Under the pieces are notes generated by a model. The model had not been told where the DNA came from and made no database searches. It was given only the letters and a program-made list of their open reading frames with translations. A DNA stretch of 64,000 nucleotides from Sphingomonas oleivorans (GTDB taxonomy: Bacteria > Pseudomonadota > Alphaproteobacteria > Sphingomonadales > Sphingomonadaceae), in NCBI RefSeq assembly GCF_003050615.1, contig NZ_NWBU01000007.1:186001-250000 (forward strand). Reading direction: 5' to 3'. The translations under genes were made by a program, and so were the position numbers. Positions 17,456 to 27,201 of this stretch are shown here, piece by piece. Each line of letters opens with the position of its first letter. Within the stretch, counting starts at the first letter, position 1.

Positions 17456-19603
17456 ATGATGGGCGATAGCATCGATCGGGCGGGCCTGCGGGTCGCGCCA
17501 TCGCTCGTCCGTTTCATCGAGGAACAGGCACTGCCGGGCACGGGCATCACGCCGGATGCCTTCTGGCAGGGAACGGCGGAGATATTCGCTCGCTTCGCGC
17601 CGGAAAATCGCGCACTGCTCGCAAAGCGGGACCAGATACAGGCGACGATCGATGCATGGCATGTCGGGCGGCGCGGCCAGCCGATCGACCAGCGCGACTA
17701 TCAGGCCTTCCTGCGCGAGATCGGCTATCTGGTCGACGAGCCTGCGCCCTTCACCGTCTCGCCGGACAATGTGGATGAGGAGGTGGCGCGGCTCGCCGGG
17801 CCGCAGCTCGTCGTGCCCGTGCTCAACGCGCGCTTTCTGCTCAATGCCGCAAATGCCCGTTGGGGCAGTCTCTATGATGCGCTCTACGGCACGGATGCGC
17901 TGCCCGGCGCGCCCAGGCCCGGCGGCTATGATGCCGAACGCGGCGCGCAGGTGATCGCGCGGGCGAAGGCCTTTCTCGACGATGCGGTGCCGCTGGCATC
18001 CGGCAGCCATGCCGATGTGAACGGCTATTCGGTCGAGGGCGGGGCGCTGGTGCCGGCGCTTGCCGATCCCTCGCTCTTCGCCGGCCATCGCGGCGATGCG
18101 GCGAACCCGAGCGCGATCCTCTTCCGCCACAACGGCCTGCATATCGAACTCGTCATCGACCGCGCGCATCCGATCGGGCGGGACGATCCCGCGGGGATCG
18201 CGGATATGGTGCTGGAGGCGGCGCTTTCGACGATCGTCGATCTGGAGGATTCGGTCGCGGCGGTCGATGCCGAGGACAAGGTCGCCGCCTATGCCAATTG
18301 GCTGGGGCTGATGAAGGGTGACCTCGAGGCCAGCTTCGACAAGGGTGGGCGGGCGATGACGCGCGCGCTGGAGCCTGACCGAAGCTATACCGCGCCCGAC
18401 GGATCGACGCTCAGCCTCCATGGCCGCAGCCTGCTGTTCGTGCGCAATGTCGGCCATCTGATGACGACGCCTGCGCTGTTGCTGGCGGATGGCAGCGAGG
18501 CGCCTGAGGGCATATTGGACGGTATCGTCACCAGCCTGATCGCGCTTCACGACCTGAAGGGGCTGGGCCGTTTTCGCAACAGCCGGACGGGATCGGTCTA
18601 TATCGTAAAGCCCAAGATGCACGGGCCGGAGGAGGCGGGCTTCACCAACCGGCTGTTCGATGCGATCGAGGATCTGCTGGGCCTCGGCCGCAACACGCTC
18701 AAGGTCGGCGTGATGGATGAGGAGCGGCGGACGTCGGCCAATCTCGCCGCCTGCATTGCCGCGGTGAAGGAACGCATCATCTTCATCAACACCGGCTTTC
18801 TCGACCGCACCGGCGACGAGATCCACACCTCGATGCAGGCCGGGCCGATGATCCGCAAGGCGGAGATGAAGGGCAGTGCCTGGATCGCGGCCTATGAGGC
18901 GCGCAACGTGGCGATCGGCCTTGCCTGCGGTCTTTCGGGCAGGGCGCAGATCGGCAAGGGCATGTGGGCCGCGCCCGACCGCATGGCCGACATGCTGGAA
19001 CAGAAGATCGGCCATCCGAAGAGCGGCGCCACCACGGCCTGGGTGCCCAGTCCTACCGCCGCAACGCTTCATGCGACGCATTATCATCAAGTCGACGTCT
19101 TCGCGCGCCAGCGCGAGCTCGCTGGAAATCCCGTTCCGGATCTAAACGAGCTGCTCACTCTCCCGCTCGCCCGCGGCACCAACTGGTCGCCGGAGGAGGT
19201 GCGCGACGAGCTCGACAATAATGCGCAAGGCATATTGGGCTATGTCGTGCGCTGGATCGATCAGGGGGTCGGCTGCTCCAAGGTGCCCGACATCCATGAC
19301 ATCGGCCTGATGGAGGATCGCGCGACCTTGCGCATCTCCTCCCAGCATATCGCCAACTGGCTGCTCCACGGCGTCTGTTCGGGCGAGGAGGTGGATGCGG
19401 CACTCCGGCGGATGGCGGCGAAGGTCGACGCGCAGAATGCGGGCGATCCGCTCTACCGGCCGATGGCGGGCCATGAGGAAGCGAGCCTCGCCTTCCAGGC
19501 TGCGCGCGCGCTGGTGTTCGAGGGGGTGGAGCAGCCGAACGGCTATACCGAGCCGCTGCTCCACGCCTATCGGGCGAAGGCCAAGCAGCAGGCGGATGCC
19601 TAG
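17456..19603 (+). CDS. glcB: Malate synthase G
   Basis: 715 residues, the usual size of isoform G (about 720). Recognisable parts are [33 protein letters not shown] with the catalytic acidic residues, [53 protein letters not shown] and [15 protein letters not shown]. It condenses glyoxylate with acetyl-CoA to malate in the cytosol, so it consumes the product of GlcDEF encoded just upstream. AGGAGG precedes the ATGATG start. Its TAG stop shares bases with the stop of the converging TPR gene. Confidence 0.97.
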   Translation: MMGDSIDRAGLRVAPSLVRFIEEQALPGTGITPDAFWQGTAEIFARFAPENRALLAKRDQIQATIDAWHVGRRGQPIDQRDYQAFLREIGYLVDEPAPFTVSPDNVDEEVARLAGPQLVVPVLNARFLLNAANARWGSLYDALYGTDALPGAPRPGGYDAERGAQVIARAKAFLDDAVPLASGSHADVNGYSVEGGALVPALADPSLFAGHRGDAANPSAILFRHNGLHIELVIDRAHPIGRDDPAGIADMVLEAALSTIVDLEDSVAAVDAEDKVAAYANWLGLMKGDLEASFDKGGRAMTRALEPDRSYTAPDGSTLSLHGRSLLFVRNVGHLMTTPALLLADGSEAPEGILDGIVTSLIALHDLKGLGRFRNSRTGSVYIVKPKMHGPEEAGFTNRLFDAIEDLLGLGRNTLKVGVMDEERRTSANLAACIAAVKERIIFINTGFLDRTGDEIHTSMQAGPMIRKAEMKGSAWIAAYEARNVAIGLACGLSGRAQIGKGMWAAPDRMADMLEQKIGHPKSGATTAWVPSPTAATLHATHYHQVDVFARQRELAGNPVPDLNELLTLPLARGTNWSPEEVRDELDNNAQGILGYVVRWIDQGVGCSKVPDIHDIGLMEDRATLRISSQHIANWLLHGVCSGEEVDAALRRMAAKVDAQNAGDPLYRPMAGHEEASLAFQAARALVFEGVEQPNGYTEPLLHAYRAKAKQQADA

Positions 19604-21384
19604 AGCCGATCCATCCTGAGCCAGCGGCGATCGCCCAGCCAGGCACGTTCGAGCGCCGTTTCCGCCGCCGCGGCGGAGACGCGGTCGCCGAGTGCGCGGT
19701 GGGTGGCAGCGAGGCCGAAGAGCACCCAGCCATTATTGGGCGATTGGGCGAGCGCCGCCAGGAACGCCTGCCGCGCATCCTTCAGCCGCCCCGCGCGGAA
19801 GAGCGCGGCGCCGAGCGATTGGCGTACCGGATAATACCAGAAGGGCGGCTCCATATAGCGTATCCCATCCTCGAGCGACGCCGCCTGCTCATAGAGGACC
19901 ACCGCCTCTTCATAGCGACCATGGGCATAGGCGCGCCGCCCGGCCGCGACCAGCTCGGCCAGCCGCAGCAATTGGGAGGCGGGCACGAGTTGATCCTCCA
20001 TCGGCTTGAAATCGGTCGTCTCGCGGATCTCGCGGATGGCCGCCAGCTCGGTTGCGAAGCCGTCATCGTCGCGTTGCTGTGCGCGGGCGACGGCGCGCGC
20101 ATAATGCCATATGGCCGTGGCATAGCGCAGGCGCGCATCGGGCGGCGGCAGCGCGAATATCTCGGCGGGCGAGGCGAATTGCGCATAAGCGAGATAGGGC
20201 GCGGCATCGACCGGCTGCACCCAGGGCATGGCCGCCGAAACATCGGTGTTGAGGATCGCGCGCAGCCGCCGCGCCTCGCGGATCGCCGTCTCCATGTCGC
20301 CCGCCATCTGCGCCGAGGTGACGATGAAGTGCACATTGTGGGGATAATAGCCGAAGCGGTAGATGCCCGCTTCCTTCGATCGGGCGAGATAGGCTTCGTC
20401 CACCCGCGCCGCCGCGACATTGACGCGGATCGAATCCGCGAAGCGGCCGACGCGGAAATAGAGGTGGCCGGGCATATGGACGAGATGCCCGGCATTGGGC
20501 GCCAGCGGGCGCGCCAGCCGGTCGGCCGCCGCCTCGGCCCGCGCGGGCTCCGCCGAGGCTTCCATCAGATGGATGTAGAGATGCGCCGCCTGCGGATGAT
20601 CGGGGCTGCGCGCGAGCACGGTTTCGACCAGCCCGATCGCCTCGCCGATCTTCCCCTTGGGCGTGCGGCCATCTCCTTCCCAATAATCCCAGGGTCGCGT
20701 GTCCATGACCGCCTCGGCGGCGAGAAGGGCGACATCGTCCTGCTGCGGGAAGCGCCGGGCGACGTCCAGCATCGCATCGGCATAGCGCCGGTCGAGCGCG
20801 GCGCGATCGGCCTTGGGATCATCGGAATAGCGCAGGGCCAGCGCGTCGATCAGCGCCCGCTCGACGGGCGTGGCGCCCCGCTTCAAGGTGCTTGCCCGGC
20901 CCGAGGCGACGACGGCGCGAGCGATCACCTCCGGCGCCATCGGTGCGTTGATGTTGGGGCCATGGGCGAGCGCCTCGCCCCACCAGCACATGGCGCAGCG
21001 CGGATCCAGTCGCTGTGCCTCGCGGAAGGAGCGGATCGCCTCGGCATGGTTGAAGCCATAAGTAAGGGCCAGCCCCTGATCGAAATAGCGTTGCGCCATG
21101 TCGTTCGCGGTGCTGATCCGGAAACGGATATTGCCCAATCCGGGCAGCAACGTCACCGGATCGTCGCTCATCGCGGGTGCTGGCTGATAAGCGGCGGCGA
21201 GTTGCAGCCGCGCGCGGAGCGCCTGGCCCCGCATCCCCTGCCGGCCGCAGATCGAACCGAGCTGGGGGGAAGGATCCAGCCGTCCCAGCATTTCCGCCGA
21301 GAACGAGGGGGCGGCGACAGGCGTCACGCTGGTCAGCAGCATGGCTGCGGCTGCCAGCGCCAGTGATTTCGGAACGGTGTTCAT
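19600..21384 (-). CDS. Secreted TPR protein of unknown function
   Basis: About 594 residues. A signal peptide ([19 protein letters not shown], ending near TPVAAPS) is followed by tetratricopeptide helices, for example [19 protein letters not shown], then [20 protein letters not shown], a conserved patch with a CxxCxW motif seen in a family of alphaproteobacterial TPR proteins. More TPR-like pairs run to the C-terminus ([29 protein letters not shown]). The start may be GTG 21385-21387 or the adjacent ATG 21382-21384; GAGGAG lies 5-8 bases upstream. Role unknown. The CxxC could bind heme or metal or form a disulfide, which is speculation. It is convergent with glcB with overlapping stop codons. 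Confidence 0.8.
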   Translation of the reverse strand: MNTVPKSLALAAAAMLLTSVTPVAAPSFSAEMLGRLDPSPQLGSICGRQGMRGQALRARLQLAAAYQPAPAMSDDPVTLLPGLGNIRFRISTANDMAQRYFDQGLALTYGFNHAEAIRSFREAQRLDPRCAMCWWGEALAHGPNINAPMAPEVIARAVVASGRASTLKRGATPVERALIDALALRYSDDPKADRAALDRRYADAMLDVARRFPQQDDVALLAAEAVMDTRPWDYWEGDGRTPKGKIGEAIGLVETVLARSPDHPQAAHLYIHLMEASAEPARAEAAADRLARPLAPNAGHLVHMPGHLYFRVGRFADSIRVNVAAARVDEAYLARSKEAGIYRFGYYPHNVHFIVTSAQMAGDMETAIREARRLRAILNTDVSAAMPWVQPVDAAPYLAYAQFASPAEIFALPPPDARLRYATAIWHYARAVARAQQRDDDGFATELAAIREIRETTDFKPMEDQLVPASQLLRLAELVAAGRRAYAHGRYEEAVVLYEQAASLEDGIRYMEPPFWYYPVRQSLGAALFRAGRLKDARQAFLAALAQSPNNGWVLFGLAATHRALGDRVSAAAAETALERAWLGDRRWLRMDRL

Positions 21385-21415
21385 CACAGGCTCTCCTCGC
21401 CAGTCTGATTATGTT

Positions 21416-21841
21416 TCAGGGTGGCACGGTGCTCCCGTCTCCCCGACGGCGCCCGAGCAAGCGCAGCGTCGTTTCGACCAGAAGATGCTCGGCCAGCGGC
21501 TTTTCCAGCACCGCGTCATAGCCTGCCGCCTTCGCCAACTCCGTGAGATCTTCGGAGGGATAGGCGGTGATGAGGATGGCAGGCCCGTCCCAACCCGTGG
21601 CGCGCAGCGAGCGCAACACGGAAAGCCCCTCCAGCTCCGGCAGCCGATAATCCGCGATCAGGCCGACGGCCATTTGGGGGCCGGGATCGGACAGCAGGGC
21701 CGATCCCTCCGCATAGGCGCGGACATCGAAGCCGCGCGCCTGGAGCAGGAGCTGGATCGATCGCCGGACCCCGCTATCATCTTCCACCAGCAACAGTCGG
21801 GGGCGCTCCGCTTCATACGGAGCGGCGCTTTCCACGTTCAT
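21416..21841 (-). CDS. Orphan single-domain response regulator
   Basis: 141 residues, a receiver with no output domain. The acidic pair is ED-D at 20-22 (LLLVEDDSG), the phosphoacceptor is Asp64 (ADYRLPELEG), the Thr is at 92 (LITAYPS) and the Lys at 114 (LEKPLAEHLL). Ten residues precede the domain and a short basic tail follows. It lies 72 bases downstream of fixJ on the same strand, separated by a GGCCC/GGGCC hairpin, so it may be read from the fixLJ transcript or from its own promoter near 21914-21938. Such proteins often compete for phosphoryl groups or dock on partners; the partner here is unknown. Confidence 0.9.
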   Translation of the reverse strand: MNVESAAPYEAERPRLLLVEDDSGVRRSIQLLLQARGFDVRAYAEGSALLSDPGPQMAVGLIADYRLPELEGLSVLRSLRATGWDGPAILITAYPSEDLTELAKAAGYDAVLEKPLAEHLLVETTLRLLGRRRGDGSTVPP

Positions 21842-21913
21842 CGCAATTCATGCCCAGCCGGCCCGAAGGGGCCCGATCAGGCGGAACGATGACGCGAATG
21901 GCCGTCGCGGTCG

Positions 21914-21921
21914 CTACGTAG
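21914..21921. promoter_or_regulatory. CTACGTAG palindrome at fixJ stop (possible FixJ site)
   Basis: An 8-base palindrome that includes the fixJ TAG stop and lies 73 bases before the orphan receiver gene. TACGTAG resembles the FixJ-binding core described in rhizobia (from memory, GTAMGTAG-like). The same octamer occurs at 27202-27209 before hsp20. Chance occurrence cannot be excluded for such a short sequence. Confidence 0.35.
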
Positions 21922-22564
21922 TGTTCCTATGTTGTTCTTCGTTCGATGTCTCTCCGCCGAGTCCCGCCGCGAAGGCGATGCGCAACGCGTCGGACAGGCT
22001 GCGCACGCCGAGCTTGTTCATCAGGTTCGCGCGATGCACCTCCACGGTGCGCGGCGATATGCCGAGATCATAGGCGATCGTCTTATTGGGATAACCCTGC
22101 GCCAGTCCCTTCAGCACATCCTGTTCGCGTGCCGTGAGTGCCGCGATCCGGAGCCGTGCCTCGGCTGCGCGCTCGGCGCGGTCGCCGCTTTCGTCCAGCC
22201 TCCTGAACGCGGCCGCCACGGCGGCGAGCAGCAGTGCCTTTTCGAACGGCTTTTCGATGAAATCGACCGCGCCTGCCTTCATCGCGCGCACCGCTATCGA
22301 AACGTCGCCATGGCCGGTGAGCACCACCACGGGCATGGCGATGCCGCGATCGGCCAGCGCCTGCTGCACGTCCAGCCCGTCCATCTCCGGCATGCGCACG
22401 TCGAGTAGGACGCAGCCGGGCTCGGCGGTGCGCGCCTCGCGCAGGAAAGCGACTCCGGACGCATAGGTCGTGACCGAATAGCCCGACGTCCGCAGCATGA
22501 AGCCGGCCGAGCGGCGGATCGACTCCTCGTCGTCCACTATGTGGATCATGCGCCTATCCGACAT
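21914..22564 (-). CDS. fixJ: FixJ-family response regulator
   Basis: 216 residues. The receiver has DDE at 11-13, phosphoacceptor Asp55 (CVLLDVRMPEMDG), Thr83 (VLTGHGDV) and Lys105 (DFIEKPFEK). A LuxR-type helix-turn-helix follows (about 142-205): LTAREQDVLKGLAQGYPNKT, then SPRTVEVHRANLMNKLGVRS. The hydrophilic tail EEQHRNTT is unusual and its codons contain a LexA-like box. FixJ proteins activate microaerobic genes when phosphorylated by FixL. The gene overlaps fixL by 11 bases, so the pair is co-translated. No fixK or cytochrome cbb3 gene is present in the window. Confidence 0.9.
   Translation of the reverse strand: MSDRRMIHIVDDEESIRRSAGFMLRTSGYSVTTYASGVAFLREARTAEPGCVLLDVRMPEMDGLDVQQALADRGIAMPVVVLTGHGDVSIAVRAMKAGAVDFIEKPFEKALLLAAVAAAFRRLDESGDRAERAAEARLRIAALTAREQDVLKGLAQGYPNKTIAYDLGISPRTVEVHRANLMNKLGVRSLSDALRIAFAAGLGGETSNEEQHRNTT
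21923..21937. promoter_or_regulatory. Candidate LexA box at 3' end of fixJ
   Basis: GTTC-CTATGTT-GTTC, an exact GTTC-N7-GTTC direct repeat. The 17 bases 21922-21938 match the recA LexA site (43995-44011) at 16 of 17 positions. It lies inside the last codons of fixJ and 82 bases upstream of the orphan receiver start, directly beside the CTACGTAG palindrome. Confidence 0.55.
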
Positions 22565-24446
22565 CCATCTTCTCCGACTGCGCCTTCACCAGCGTGAAAT
22601 GGAACATGGATCCGCCCTGTTCCGGCGTTTCGAGCCAGATGCGACCGCCATTGGCCTCTACGATCGTCCGACAGATGGACAGGCCGAGGCCCATTCCTTC
22701 GCGCTTGGTGCTGACGAACGCGCGGAAGAGCTGATCGGCGATGGCGGGAGCGACGCCATGCCCCGTGTCCGCGACCGTGACGCGGACGAGGCCTGGGCCC
22801 TGATCCCGGGTGGCGATCGACAGGCGGCGCACTGGGCTGTCCCCCATCGCCTCGATCGCATTGCGCATGAGATTGATCAGCACCTGCTGGATCTGCACCC
22901 GATCGACCAGGACGGATGCTGCCTCCGCCCCGAGATCGAGGCTGACCTCCACGCCTTTCTCCCGCGTGCCGGCAAGGCCCAGCGTGGCCGCCTTGTCGAT
23001 CAGCTCGGGCAGTTCCTCGATCGTCTTCTCGACCTCGCCGCGCGAGACGAATTCACGCAGCCGGCGCACTATGTCGCCCGCGCGCAGCGATTCGGACGCG
23101 GCCTCGTCCAGCGCCTCGCGGATCATCGGCAGATCGTCCGGATCGGGCCGGGCGAGCAGGTCGCGCGCCGCCTCGACATAGTTGGTGACGGCGGTGATCG
23201 GCTGGTTCAGCTCATGCGCCAGGGTCGATGCCATAGCGCCCATGGCGCTGATGCGCGAGACATGGAGCAGCTCGGATTGCAGCTCCTCCAGATGCTCCTG
23301 CGTCTGGAGCCGTTCGGTCAGGTCGCGGATGAAGCCGGTGAAGATGCGACGGCCGTCGACCGCCGCCTCGCCGACCGAAAGCTCCATGGGGAAGGTGCTG
23401 CCGTCGCGCCGCATGCCGATGACGACGCGGCCGATCCCGATCACCCGCCGCTCGCCCGTGGCGAGATAATGGGCGATATAGTCGTCATGCCGTTCGCGAT
23501 CCGGCGACGGCATCAGGCAGCTCACATTCATGCCGCTGATTTCGGTCTCCGAATAGCCGAACAGCCGCTCGGCCGCGGCGCTGAAGGACATGATGGCGCC
23601 GCGCTCGTCGATGATGATCATCGCATCCGGGACAGTCGAGAGGATCGAGCGGAGATGCGTCTCGCTCGCGCGGATCGCGCTTTCCTTCGCCTTCTGGTCG
23701 GTGATGTCGCGCACCACCTTGCCGAAGCCGCGTAGCGCTCCGAATTCGTCGTAGAGCGCGGTGATGAGGACATGGGCGAGAAATTCGGATCCGTCCTTGC
23801 GGACCCGCCAATTCTCCTCCTCCAGCTTTCCGTCGCGGCGCGCGCGGGCGAGGTCCTGGGCGGGCTTGCCGGCCGTCACCTCTTCCGCCGGATAGAAGAG
23901 CGCGCAGGAGCGGCCGATCACCTCTCCCTCTTTCCAGCCCGTGAGCCGTTCCGCGCCCTTGTTCCAGATCGTCACCCGGCCCTCGGGATCGAGCATGTAG
24001 ATGGCGTAGTTGACCGCGCCGTCGATCAGCAGGTTGAGCTCGTCATTGAGCTGGCCCGTGTCGCGCGTCCCGCCGGCGGCATGTTCGTCGTGCAGCGTCG
24101 CGCGCCTGCGCCATCTGCCCATCGCCGCGCGCAGCAGGATGATTCCCGAAGCGGCGGCAAGGAAGCTGAGCAATTGTGCGAGATGGGCGACATGCAGCCC
24201 GCTTGGGCCGAAGGAAATGGTGCCGAGTGCTGCCGCCGCCAGCGTGGCAAGGATCGCCGGGCCCGTGCCACCATAGAAGGCGGCGGCGAGAATGGCGACG
24301 GGGAAGAGGAGATAAGGCGATCGATCGATCAGCCAGGGCTGGAAGGCCAGCCGCACGACATGGGCCAGGAGCACGCAGAGAATGGCCGCGCCATAGCCGG
24401 AAACAGCGCGGCGCCAGCTTTCGACCGGAGAAGGCATGTCCGCCAT
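22554..24446 (-). CDS. fixL: FixL-like membrane sensor histidine kinase with probable heme PAS
   Basis: 630 residues. Order: an MHYT/DUF4118-like block of about four transmembrane helices (20-107), PAS1 (about 136-250), PAS2 (about 260-375), HisKA with His411 (TLAHELNQPITAVTNYVEAA) and HATPase_c (GMGLGLSICRTIVEANGGRI). PAS2 closely follows the heme domain of rhizobial FixL: RERHDDY gives His320 at the position of the proximal heme ligand (His200 in Bradyrhizobium FixL), and IGIGRVV gives Arg340 at the position of Arg220, which contacts bound O2. Arg206 is replaced by His326. An oxygen-sensing role is therefore likely. The gene is divergent from the quinone reductase gene. Confidence 0.88.
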   Translation of the reverse strand: MADMPSPVESWRRAVSGYGAAILCVLLAHVVRLAFQPWLIDRSPYLLFPVAILAAAFYGGTGPAILATLAAAALGTISFGPSGLHVAHLAQLLSFLAAASGIILLRAAMGRWRRRATLHDEHAAGGTRDTGQLNDELNLLIDGAVNYAIYMLDPEGRVTIWNKGAERLTGWKEGEVIGRSCALFYPAEEVTAGKPAQDLARARRDGKLEEENWRVRKDGSEFLAHVLITALYDEFGALRGFGKVVRDITDQKAKESAIRASETHLRSILSTVPDAMIIIDERGAIMSFSAAAERLFGYSETEISGMNVSCLMPSPDRERHDDYIAHYLATGERRVIGIGRVVIGMRRDGSTFPMELSVGEAAVDGRRIFTGFIRDLTERLQTQEHLEELQSELLHVSRISAMGAMASTLAHELNQPITAVTNYVEAARDLLARPDPDDLPMIREALDEAASESLRAGDIVRRLREFVSRGEVEKTIEELPELIDKAATLGLAGTREKGVEVSLDLGAEAASVLVDRVQIQQVLINLMRNAIEAMGDSPVRRLSIATRDQGPGLVRVTVADTGHGVAPAIADQLFRAFVSTKREGMGLGLSICRTIVEANGGRIWLETPEQGGSMFHFTLVKAQSEKMDVG

Positions 24447-24579
24447 CCGTCCTCGCGCGCATCGGGCTCCGGCGCGGCGCAGGGTGTTTCCTGCGCTGAC
24501 GGGTCGATGCGGGGCTAGATTATACGCGAACGGTGCGGGCGCAAAGATCGGGAGGCCGGATGCCGGTGCACTCGTGACT

Positions 24580-24586
24580 CTACCTA
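24580..24586. promoter_or_regulatory. CTACCTA motif in fixL/quinone-reductase divergent region
   Basis: GACTCTACCTA (24576-24586) lies 36 bases before the quinone-reductase ATG in the divergent gap with fixL. A similar GACTCTACGGA lies 35 bases before the phosphotransferase-ATPase start (28719-28729). It may be a shared regulator site or promoter element of the stress cluster. The motif is short and the call is tentative. Confidence 0.3.
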
Positions 24587-24621
24587 TTGCCGCCCGAAGC
24601 AGGCGGGGGCCTCATCGCGCC

Positions 24622-25203
24622 ATGGCCAAGCGCATTACCATCATCGATGGGCATCCCGATCCCGACAGCCATCATTTCGTGCATGCGCTGGCGGATTCCT
24701 ATGGCGATGGCGCGCGCATCGCTGGCCATGAGGTGCGCCGGCTCGACATCGCATCGATGCATTTCGCGCTGATCGCATCCCGCAATGACTGGGAAGGCAA
24801 TCCCGTGGCGCCAGAGATATGCGACGCGCAGGATGCCGTGCGCTGGGCCAACCATCTCGCCATTTTCTATCCGCTCTGGCTGGGCGACGTGCCTGCGCTG
24901 CTCAAGGGCTTCTTCGAGCAGGTGATGCGCCCCGGCTTCGCCTTCCGCCCGAAAGGCAACAGGCTTCCGGAAAAGCTGCTCCGGGGCCGCTCCGCCCATC
25001 TGATCGTCACCATGGGGATGCCCGCCATCTTCTACCGCCTTTATTATGGCGCCCACAGCGTGAAGAGCCTGGAGCGCAACGTGCTGCGCTTCGTGGGCAT
25101 TCGGCCGGTGCATCATACGTTGATCGGCAATGTCGAAGGCAGCGCGACCGAGCGTGCCGCCTGGCTGGACGAGATGTTCGGCATGGGCGAGGCGGGCGCC
25201 TGA
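24622..25203 (+). CDS. Flavodoxin-fold NAD(P)H dehydrogenase (quinone)
   Basis: 193 residues from ATG 24622 (MAKRITIIDGHPDPDSHHFV). This is the flavodoxin_2 fold start, with GHP at the FMN phosphate loop. It continues with WANHLAIFYPLWLGDVPALLKGFFEQV, the flavin-binding and dimer region, then FRPKGNRLPEKLLRGRSAHL and VTMGMP. Family enzymes reduce quinones or nitro-compounds with NAD(P)H by two electrons, which protects against redox cycling. The ribosome site is weak (GGGGG about 12 bases upstream). It is divergent from fixL and convergent with the PHA synthase gene 12 bases away. Confidence 0.87.
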   Translation: MAKRITIIDGHPDPDSHHFVHALADSYGDGARIAGHEVRRLDIASMHFALIASRNDWEGNPVAPEICDAQDAVRWANHLAIFYPLWLGDVPALLKGFFEQVMRPGFAFRPKGNRLPEKLLRGRSAHLIVTMGMPAIFYRLYYGAHSVKSLERNVLRFVGIRPVHHTLIGNVEGSATERAAWLDEMFGMGEAGA

Positions 25204-25215
25204 CCAGGTGCCCGC

Positions 25216-27012
25216 TCATTTCTGGTGGACATAGGTGCCGGGCGCGGGCTCGAGCGCGGGGAAGCCCCGTTCCGCATTGCCGAGCGGCGGCGGTGGCTGG
25301 AGCGGCCCCGAATGGCGATCCAGCCAGTCCGCCCATTCGGGCCACCACAGGCCCGGCTGCTCGTCCGCCTGCTCATACCAGATGTCGGGATCGAGCGAGG
25401 CGCCGTCCCCGGCGCGCGTCATCAGCCGGTAATGCCGCTTCGCATGGCCGGGATCGGCGACGATGCCGGTATGATGGTCCCCGCTGGTGAGGAGGAAGGT
25501 CAATTCCGTGTCCGTCAGCAGATGGATCCTGTGAACCGACTGCCAGGGGGCAACATGGTCCTGCTCAATGCCGACCACGAAGGCGGGCGCGCTTATGTCG
25601 CCGAGCGATATGGGGCGGCCGTCCACTCTGTGGCGGCCACGCGCGAGATCATTGTTCAGGAACAGCGCACGCAGGCAGGTCGAATGCATCGCATGGGGCA
25701 TGCGGGCGCCGTCTGCGCCCCACGCCATCAGGTCGGTCATCGGCTCGCGCCCGCCCATCAGATATTCGCGGATCAGACGCGACCAGATCAGATCCTTCGA
25801 ATGGAGCATCTGATAGGCGCCCACCATCTGCTGGCTGTCGAGATAGCCCTGCTGCCACATCATGCTTTCAAGCAGTGCGACATGGGCCGGATCGACGAAC
25901 AGGCCGAATTCGCCCGGCTCGCTGAAGTCGGTCTGCGACGCGAACAGGCTGAGCGTGTGGAAGCGCTCGTCGCCGTCGCGCGCCGCCGCCGCCGCGGCAA
26001 TGGCGAGCAGCGTGCCGCCCAGACAATAGCCGGCCATATGGACGGCGCGCGCGCCGCTGATCGCCATGACCGCGTCGAGCGCCGCCGCTACGCCCAGCCG
26101 GCGATACTCCTCCATGCCCAGATGGCGGTCGTCAGGCCCCGGATTGCGCCAGGAAATGACGAAGACGCTGTAACCCCGCGCGACCAGATAGCGGACCAGC
26201 GAGTTGGTAGACGACAGATCCAGGATATAATATTTCATGATCCAGCTCGGCACGAGCAGCAGCGGCTCGGGGCGGACCCTATCCGTGGCGGGGGCATATT
26301 GGATCAGCTCGATCAGCGCGTTGCGATGGACGACGCGGCCCGGCGTCACCGCGACGTCGACGCCGACGCGGAAATGCTCGGCGCCTGCCGGCGGCTCGTG
26401 ACGCACGCCGCGCAGCAGGTCCTCGGCCAGATGGAAGGCGCCGTTGGCGAGGCATTCGCCGCCCGATTCGAGCAGGCGCCGCTGGAGCAGCGGGTTGGTC
26501 GCCGCGAAGTTGGATGGCGAGACCATGTCGAGCATCTGCCGGACGGCGAAGCGCAGCACGGCCTCATGCCGCGCGGTGACGCCGCCGATCCCCCGGCAGG
26601 CATCGTCCCACCATTGCTGGTTCAGCAGGAAGGCCTGGTGGATGATATTGTAGGGCCAGTGCTGCCAGGCGGGATCGGCGAAGCGATGATCTTGGGGCGA
26701 CGGCGCGACACAGGGCTCGGCCTTGGCGCCGCGCGATATTAATTGCTCGCAATAGTCGGCGAGGCGCATCGCCTTGCGCCCCGCCTCGGCAGCGAGATGG
26801 AGCCGGCGGCCGGGCGAGGCGGTGAGGTGAGTCGCCCAGTCGGCAAAGGCTTCGCCCAGCGTGGTGGGGGCGAGGCCGCCGGTGAAGCGGGCGATGGCCG
26901 CACCCGTCGATCGGTCGATCATCTCGGCCAGCTCGGCGAGCGGATCGGCCTCTCTCTCCGCCTGACGCTGGTCAGGACCGGCTTGGTCAGGATCGGGCGA
27001 ATCGCTCACCAT
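25216..27012 (-). CDS. phaC: PHA synthase-type alpha/beta hydrolase (PhaC family)
   Basis: About 598 residues. The PhaC N-domain is recognisable by YNIIHQAFLLNQQWWDDA and VSPSNFAATNPLL. The catalytic domain has the lipase-like box GYCLGGT with nucleophile Cys330, the acid in EQDHVAPW and the base in SGDHHTGIV. The last motif replaces the usual SSGHIAGV of classical class I synthases, so this belongs to a diverged branch. It polymerises 3-hydroxyacyl-CoA at granules. ATG 27010-27012 or GTG 27007-27009 is the start; GGGAG precedes both, with better spacing to the GTG. The gene is divergent from hsp20; phaA/phaB are not in the window. Confidence 0.87.
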   Translation of the reverse strand: MVSDSPDPDQAGPDQRQAEREADPLAELAEMIDRSTGAAIARFTGGLAPTTLGEAFADWATHLTASPGRRLHLAAEAGRKAMRLADYCEQLISRGAKAEPCVAPSPQDHRFADPAWQHWPYNIIHQAFLLNQQWWDDACRGIGGVTARHEAVLRFAVRQMLDMVSPSNFAATNPLLQRRLLESGGECLANGAFHLAEDLLRGVRHEPPAGAEHFRVGVDVAVTPGRVVHRNALIELIQYAPATDRVRPEPLLLVPSWIMKYYILDLSSTNSLVRYLVARGYSVFVISWRNPGPDDRHLGMEEYRRLGVAAALDAVMAISGARAVHMAGYCLGGTLLAIAAAAAARDGDERFHTLSLFASQTDFSEPGEFGLFVDPAHVALLESMMWQQGYLDSQQMVGAYQMLHSKDLIWSRLIREYLMGGREPMTDLMAWGADGARMPHAMHSTCLRALFLNNDLARGRHRVDGRPISLGDISAPAFVVGIEQDHVAPWQSVHRIHLLTDTELTFLLTSGDHHTGIVADPGHAKRHYRLMTRAGDGASLDPDIWYEQADEQPGLWWPEWADWLDRHSGPLQPPPPLGNAERGFPALEPAPGTYVHQK

Positions 27013-27201
27013 CTGCTCCCGCCCCCCGGGGCTCCTGCCGGCCCGATAGAAGAAGGGCGGGGCAGGCGAATTCGGTAACAATACCTATGGACCCGCGGGC
27101 CACATTGCCGGGCCCGCAATCGAATCCGTCGCCGGAGGAGATCGCGTTCGGAATAGTCCCGCAATCCTAACATGCCGCACGGCAAGGGTCTTGCCGGAAG
27201 T

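Noticed and set aside
24447-24621. FNR/FixK box (TTGAN6TCAA) in the fixL divergent region
   Set aside because: No TTGA/TCAA pair with correct spacing could be found by eye in this gap, or in 27013-27295.
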